Source: OLB6 sp964525565 (GTDB taxonomy: Bacteria; Bacteroidota; Ignavibacteria; Kapaibacteriales; Kapaibacteriaceae). From it: a stretch of DNA of 26,615 nucleotides. The stretch lies in the NCBI GenBank assembly GCA_964525565.1, contig CAZGHI010000033.1, positions 1-26,615 of the forward strand, in the 5' to 3' direction. Positions 24,656 to 26,615 of the stretch are shown piece after piece. The number at the start of each line of letters is the position of its first letter. The stretch's first letter is position 1. A program made the translations under genes and the position numbers. The notes under the pieces were generated by a model. The model worked only from the letters and a program-made list of their open reading frames with translations. It was not told the DNA's origin and did not search any database.

Positions 24656-26590
24656 TTAGGGCTTTAAGAACTGTGCTGGATTCGCGTTAAAGAAGCCCAT
24701 CGGCTCCAGTTTAAATCCCACCTGATGAACGTTCATAATGGGCCACTCTTCCGGACGCGGGTGGTGAGAGATTCCAACGGTGTACCACAGCACAATGTCT
24801 TGGCCTCGCAACTTTTCATTGTTGGACTGGTACACCGTAACGCCCTGTTCAGTTATGTTCTGACTGGGAAAATCACCGGCAGCATACATTTCGTTGTCAT
24901 GAAATCGAGTCGCCCATAGGTGGTGTTTCAGAAAAGGGGCTCTGGTCCACAGGATATGTTGTGGATTCAGAAATGGAACAGCATTTCCCGAAGGTACAAT
25001 GCAGTATGCGGGTTTACCTCCAAGGACATTCTTTGTTGTTGCGGACGACACCTTCCATTTTCGTGCTGCTTTCAGATGAACGTCACTGTGTGCCTCGCGT
25101 TCATAGTACCATTCGTAGTCATCCATGGCAATGGCACTCCCGCGTGGATTCTCTTCTTTGGGAGGCGACCACAGGTCCATTTCACTCACGGTATTCTTTT
25201 CGCCATCCACATCGAGATCCAGACGGAAGCAGAAAAAATGTTGATGGTTAGGTGCGATAATGTTGGGTGATACCAAGGCCCCATACATTTGCCCGTATGG
25301 AGAGTTCTCGTTTACAACGGTATCGGGGACTGCCTTTGGCAACAGAATTCCCGTAAGTCCGACTTCTACTTTTATTGTACCGTCAATACAAAAAACATAA
25401 CTAAGTCCATAGTCATAGTTACCGACGGTTGTAATACTTGTAACAACAAGCTCACGTGCTCTGCGCACACGATTTTCTCCGGTGAACGGATCGGAATGTT
25501 TCCAGATGATACCGCCATCGCGTTCATACACGCCAATAGCATGTGGTATTTCCATCGGTGTTCCATCGTTTCTGGCAAAGCATGCATGCATGGTTTGCGC
25601 GTTAGCCGGCAAATCTGTGCCTGGCTGTAGCGGTGTTGTTAGGTTACCTACACCATACTCACCAACGTCGAATGCTGCTCTCCACCACCAATGTTGCGAT
25701 GTGTCTCCGTATGGCACCACCATTTCAGAGAGACTCAGGCGATGAGCAACTTTTCGCTTGCGAGGCCCATCGTTGATCAGCGCATTATGAATCACGAGCC
25801 CTTCACGAGCATGGAGGAGAGCATTGAATTCCCAGTTCCCCCATCTAATCTTAGAACCATTTATGTTCACCGCTTTTTTTGCATTCTGCTGTATCCTGAA
25901 CGGAGCCTGTGAAAGCTCTGCTTTTGTATAGTTGGCATTGAAGTCCGCCAGTGGGGGGGGTATGGGTGCCAGTTCCCGATCGTGAAACTCAATAACTCGA
26001 TTAGCATCAATATTGACAACGCACACTAGCCCTTCTATTGGTCGGTCGTAGAGGTTTGTTTTTGACGTTGACCGTGCGTACGTAAGTGCGCGAACAATGC
26101 GATAGGGCATGGTGGACATAGGGATTCCACTTGCCCATGTGTCAATAAACACATCGTTTGGCGTGAGACCTCTTCGTTTTAACGCCTTATTCCATGCTTC
26201 ATGGCGGCGAACAATTGCTGCTGCGCTATCATAATCATCGTCGCTCAACATTGGTTGCACGCCATCAATCCGGCGCCACTCCGTAACCTTGCCAGACGCA
26301 CATTCTGAAAAAATTTCATAGACCAGTTTGCTTTGTCGGTCTCGAATTACGCTTTGGATTTGAGCTGGTACATAATCCGGAGGCGCCGTTTGTTGCGTTT
26401 TCGGGGGGTCTGCCGGCCCAACCGAGATAAATTGAATGTTGACCGGGCACCGTGAATCAGAACGAATTGCGGCAACCGTTCGGAGTATGTCTTTGCTGGT
26501 AGGTTGTAGGTATTGTTGTGCCGAGATCGAAGCCCCGGCAAGAATCAGAAACACAAAAGGCATCATAGCGTGCAAACTACGCAGAGGCAT
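24656..26590 (-). CDS. Secreted copper amine oxidase (topaquinone type)
   Basis: The enzyme oxidises primary amines to aldehydes, with hydrogen peroxide and ammonia. It has a signal peptide (residues 1-24, ILAGASISAQ). After two small N-terminal domains comes the catalytic beta-sandwich. The topaquinone precursor is Tyr392 in NYDY, the catalytic base Asp308 (AAFDVGEYG), and the copper ligands His449 and His451 (NHQHFF) and His609 (SHHPRPEEWP). Length 644 matches the family. MetMet at 9-10 is an alternative start. It is convergent with pdxA and has no visible upstream partner within the window. Phenylethylamine, tyramine or another substrate cannot be decided. Confidence 0.93.
   Translation of the reverse strand: MPLRSLHAMMPFVFLILAGASISAQQYLQPTSKDILRTVAAIRSDSRCPVNIQFISVGPADPPKTQQTAPPDYVPAQIQSVIRDRQSKLVYEIFSECASGKVTEWRRIDGVQPMLSDDDYDSAAAIVRRHEAWNKALKRRGLTPNDVFIDTWASGIPMSTMPYRIVRALTYARSTSKTNLYDRPIEGLVCVVNIDANRVIEFHDRELAPIPPPLADFNANYTKAELSQAPFRIQQNAKKAVNINGSKIRWGNWEFNALLHAREGLVIHNALINDGPRKRKVAHRLSLSEMVVPYGDTSQHWWWRAAFDVGEYGVGNLTTPLQPGTDLPANAQTMHACFARNDGTPMEIPHAIGVYERDGGIIWKHSDPFTGENRVRRARELVVTSITTVGNYDYGLSYVFCIDGTIKVEVGLTGILLPKAVPDTVVNENSPYGQMYGALVSPNIIAPNHQHFFCFRLDLDVDGEKNTVSEMDLWSPPKEENPRGSAIAMDDYEWYYEREAHSDVHLKAARKWKVSSATTKNVLGGKPAYCIVPSGNAVPFLNPQHILWTRAPFLKHHLWATRFHDNEMYAAGDFPSQNITEQGVTVYQSNNEKLRGQDIVLWYTVGISHHPRPEEWPIMNVHQVGFKLEPMGFFNANPAQFLKP
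25953..25960 (+). repeat. G8 homopolymer in the amine oxidase gene
   Basis: Eight G on the plus strand (eight C in the coding strand) encode the PIPPPL stretch of the amine oxidase. The frame is open. Confidence 0.9.
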
Positions 26591-26615
26591 AAAGAAAAGC
26601 CCCGATCACGCTAGG

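Overview
The window looks like a piece of a chromosome from the Bacteroidota/Chlorobiota side of the FCB group; a Kapabacteria-like lineage is my best guess. The basis is inference: surface proteins with C-terminal domains of the type IX secretion (T9SS, Por_Secre_tail) kind, beta-propeller (SBBP-like) and fibronectin III cargo, a head-GIN (DUF2807) lipoprotein, a TPR/DUF3857/transglutaminase protein, a long-form PurC, and a possible TAnnTTTG-type promoter. It is draft sequence with three runs of N (8458-8467, 9277-9295, 20473-20492). No tRNA, rRNA, CRISPR array, transposase or phage gene was recognised.

Positions 1-4570. On the minus strand lie a truncated secreted protein of unknown family (1-549), a fibronectin-III/T9SS protein whose 595-codon frame is broken by two in-frame stops (557-2341), and the propionyl-CoA carboxylase beta subunit (2459-4036). 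A small two-helix membrane protein runs the other way (4152-4526) and ends at a strong bidirectional hairpin terminator (4537-4570).

Positions 4590-11173, all minus strand. A Leu/Val-type dehydrogenase, nusB and a frameshifted SBBP/T9SS surface protein form one run. Upstream of it, behind its own terminator, is an RRM RNA-binding protein. Further upstream is a tightly coupled usp-fbp-SOD operon: universal stress protein, fructose-1,6-bisphosphatase and a Tat-exported Fe/Mn superoxide dismutase.

Positions 11246-18406. On the plus strand a 1259-residue secreted TPR/DUF3857/transglutaminase protein is coupled to a signal-less BtuF-like binding protein and to thiamine pyrophosphokinase. They are followed by an esterase and a DUF2807 lipoprotein. 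A convergent four-helix-bundle-like protein overlaps the end of the lipoprotein gene.

Positions 18515-24651, plus strand: miaB, a gapped SBBP-like surface protein, purC (starting inside that gene), rodA and pdxA. This is housekeeping (tRNA modification, purine synthesis, cell elongation, vitamin B6) with a surface gene inserted. A secreted copper amine oxidase (24656-26590, minus) closes the window.

Most of the window is ordinary metabolism and envelope biology, and I found no convincing new multi-gene system. The most notable signal is that two of the three T9SS-cargo-like genes are broken by point-like lesions in otherwise intact frames, and the third is cut by an assembly gap. Other points are a replaced active-site histidine in PdxA, several 8-base G/C tracts in secreted-protein genes, and an Avd/S23-like small protein without its usual partners.
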